In this document: positions 63,249-64,000 of the stretch, piece by piece | Position numbering within the stretch: position 1 is the first letter of the stretch | Layout: every line of letters starts with the position of its first letter | Assembly (NCBI RefSeq): GCF_025854275.1 | Contig: NZ_CP107567.1 | Location: forward strand, 2,666,001-2,730,000 | Length of the DNA: 64,000 nucleotides | Direction: 5' to 3' | Source of the DNA: Streptomyces peucetius | GTDB taxonomy: Bacteria; Actinomycetota; Actinomycetes; Streptomycetales; Streptomycetaceae | Position numbers and translations under genes: made by a program | The notes under the pieces: generated by a model | What the model was told of the DNA's origin: nothing | What the model saw: only the letters and a program-made list of their open reading frames with translations | The model's database searches: none

Positions 63249-64000
63249 ATGCTCGACCTCGGCCGGCTGCGCGCACTGCATGCCGTCTCCGTCCACGGCA
63301 CGGTCGGCGCCGCGGCCGCGGCGCTCGGTTACACGCCGTCCGCGGTCTCGCAGCAGATCGCCAAGCTCGAGCGCGAGACCCGCACCACGCTCCTGGAACG
63401 AGAGGGCCGCGGGGTCCGGCTGACCGACGAGGCGACACAGCTGGCGGCCACCGCACAGCAGCTGCTGTCCCTGGTCGAAGAGGCGGAGGTACGTCTCGAG
63501 GAGCGGCGCGGCGAGCCGACCGGGCGGCTCTCCATCGCCTGTTTCGCCAGCGCCTCCCGCGGGCTGATGCCGTACGTGCTCGCCGATCTCGCCCGTCGCC
63601 ACCCCGAGCTGGACGCCCGTCTCCATGAGGTCGACCCGCACCTGTCCGTCGACCTCGTCGCACGCGGCGCGATCGACCTGGCGGTGGCGCACGACTGGGA
63701 CATCGCGCCGCTGCCGGCCCCGCCGGGTGTCGAACAGGCCGTCATCGGTGACGACATGTGCGATGTGCTGGTCCCTGCGGGCCACGCGCTGGCCGACGCC
63801 GACGCGGTGCGACGCGAGGACCTGAAGGACGAGCGCTGGATCACCCAGCCGCCCGGCACGGTCTGCCACGACTGGCTGCTGCGGACCCTGCGCGCGGCCG
63901 GCTGCGAGCCGCTGATCGCGCATCAGGCGGAGGAGAACCACACCCAGGTCGCCCTCGTGGCCGCCGGCCTGGGCGTGGCGCTGGTCCCCCGGCTGGGGCG
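63249..64000 (+). CDS. LysR family transcriptional regulator (3' end outside window)
   Basis: The first 250 residues are visible. The N-terminal winged HTH (LGRLRALHAVSVHGTVGAAA, YTPSAVSQQIAKLERET) is followed by the substrate-binding domain (GRLSIACFASASRGLMPYVL, ARGAIDLAVAHDWDI). The frame remains open to the window's end. The ATG at 63249 follows GGGGAG by 5 bases. It probably controls the divergent EamA exporter gene. Confidence 0.92.
   Translation, partial: MLDLGRLRALHAVSVHGTVGAAAAALGYTPSAVSQQIAKLERETRTTLLEREGRGVRLTDEATQLAATAQQLLSLVEEAEVRLEERRGEPTGRLSIACFASASRGLMPYVLADLARRHPELDARLHEVDPHLSVDLVARGAIDLAVAHDWDIAPLPAPPGVEQAVIGDDMCDVLVPAGHALADADAVRREDLKDERWITQPPGTVCHDWLLRTLRAAGCEPLIAHQAEENHTQVALVAAGLGVALVPRLG

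Overview
The window is high-GC actinobacterial DNA with almost all the marks of a Streptomyces chromosome. Third codon positions are strongly G/C, GTG and TTG starts are frequent, and same-strand genes often overlap by 1-4 bases (ATGA, GTGA or TGATG). It also carries Streptomyces hallmarks: an SsbB without an acidic tail, an LAETG sortase substrate, an XRE/DUF397 pair, a SigE-family sigma factor and a WXG/RHS toxin locus. Most of it reads as chromosomal core, with one accessory island at about 44.7-53.5 kb.

Layout. 1-5137: an FtsX-type ABC exporter (two permeases and an ATPase). 5354-8168: ettA, a thioesterase and a conserved unknown. 8395-9816: a wall-anchored thioester-domain protein. 10065-14081: ssbB and two dynamin-like GTPases. 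14376-14448: tRNA-Arg(TCT). 14700-20634: small metabolic and regulatory genes (flavoprotein, cytidine deaminase, DUF4142, MarR, PP2C phosphatase, F420-type nitroreductase, DUF1772). 20775-26205: a VWA lipoprotein, then an ABC permease coupled to a secreted-peptidase/ABC-ATPase fusion. 26569-27750: a secreted subtilase.

27783-35006 is a myo-inositol catabolic locus. The operon iolC-aldolase-iolB-iolD-mmsA faces iolE across a shared promoter region. It is followed by a small HTH gene, a copper-responsive copZ behind a CsoR-like box, an unusual leader-like small ORF, citrate synthase, recD2, and a sigma factor lying between two paralogous secreted or membrane proteins.

The accessory island (44.7-53.5 kb) is a polymorphic-toxin operon. 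It holds an SseB-like gene, a WXG-like partner gene, a 1542-residue T7SS/RHS protein with a papain-like C-terminal toxin, and a presumed immunity gene. The partner gene is cut by an IS110-family element. The non-coding left part of that element contains a readable bridge RNA. Its target guide matches the flank where the element sits, and its donor guides match the element's two ends, so the insertion event can be reconstructed to the base. I consider this the most interesting feature of the window.

53527-62186 carries a second sugar or cyclitol catabolic cluster: a Gfo/Idh/MocA dehydrogenase, a DUF993 protein and a TIM-barrel isomerase, with a divergent LacI regulator and an operator palindrome. 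After it come a DUF7144-like membrane protein, a ClC-like channel, a MarR-GNAT fusion and another TIM-barrel isomerase. The window closes with an EamA transporter divergent from a LysR gene that runs off the right edge.
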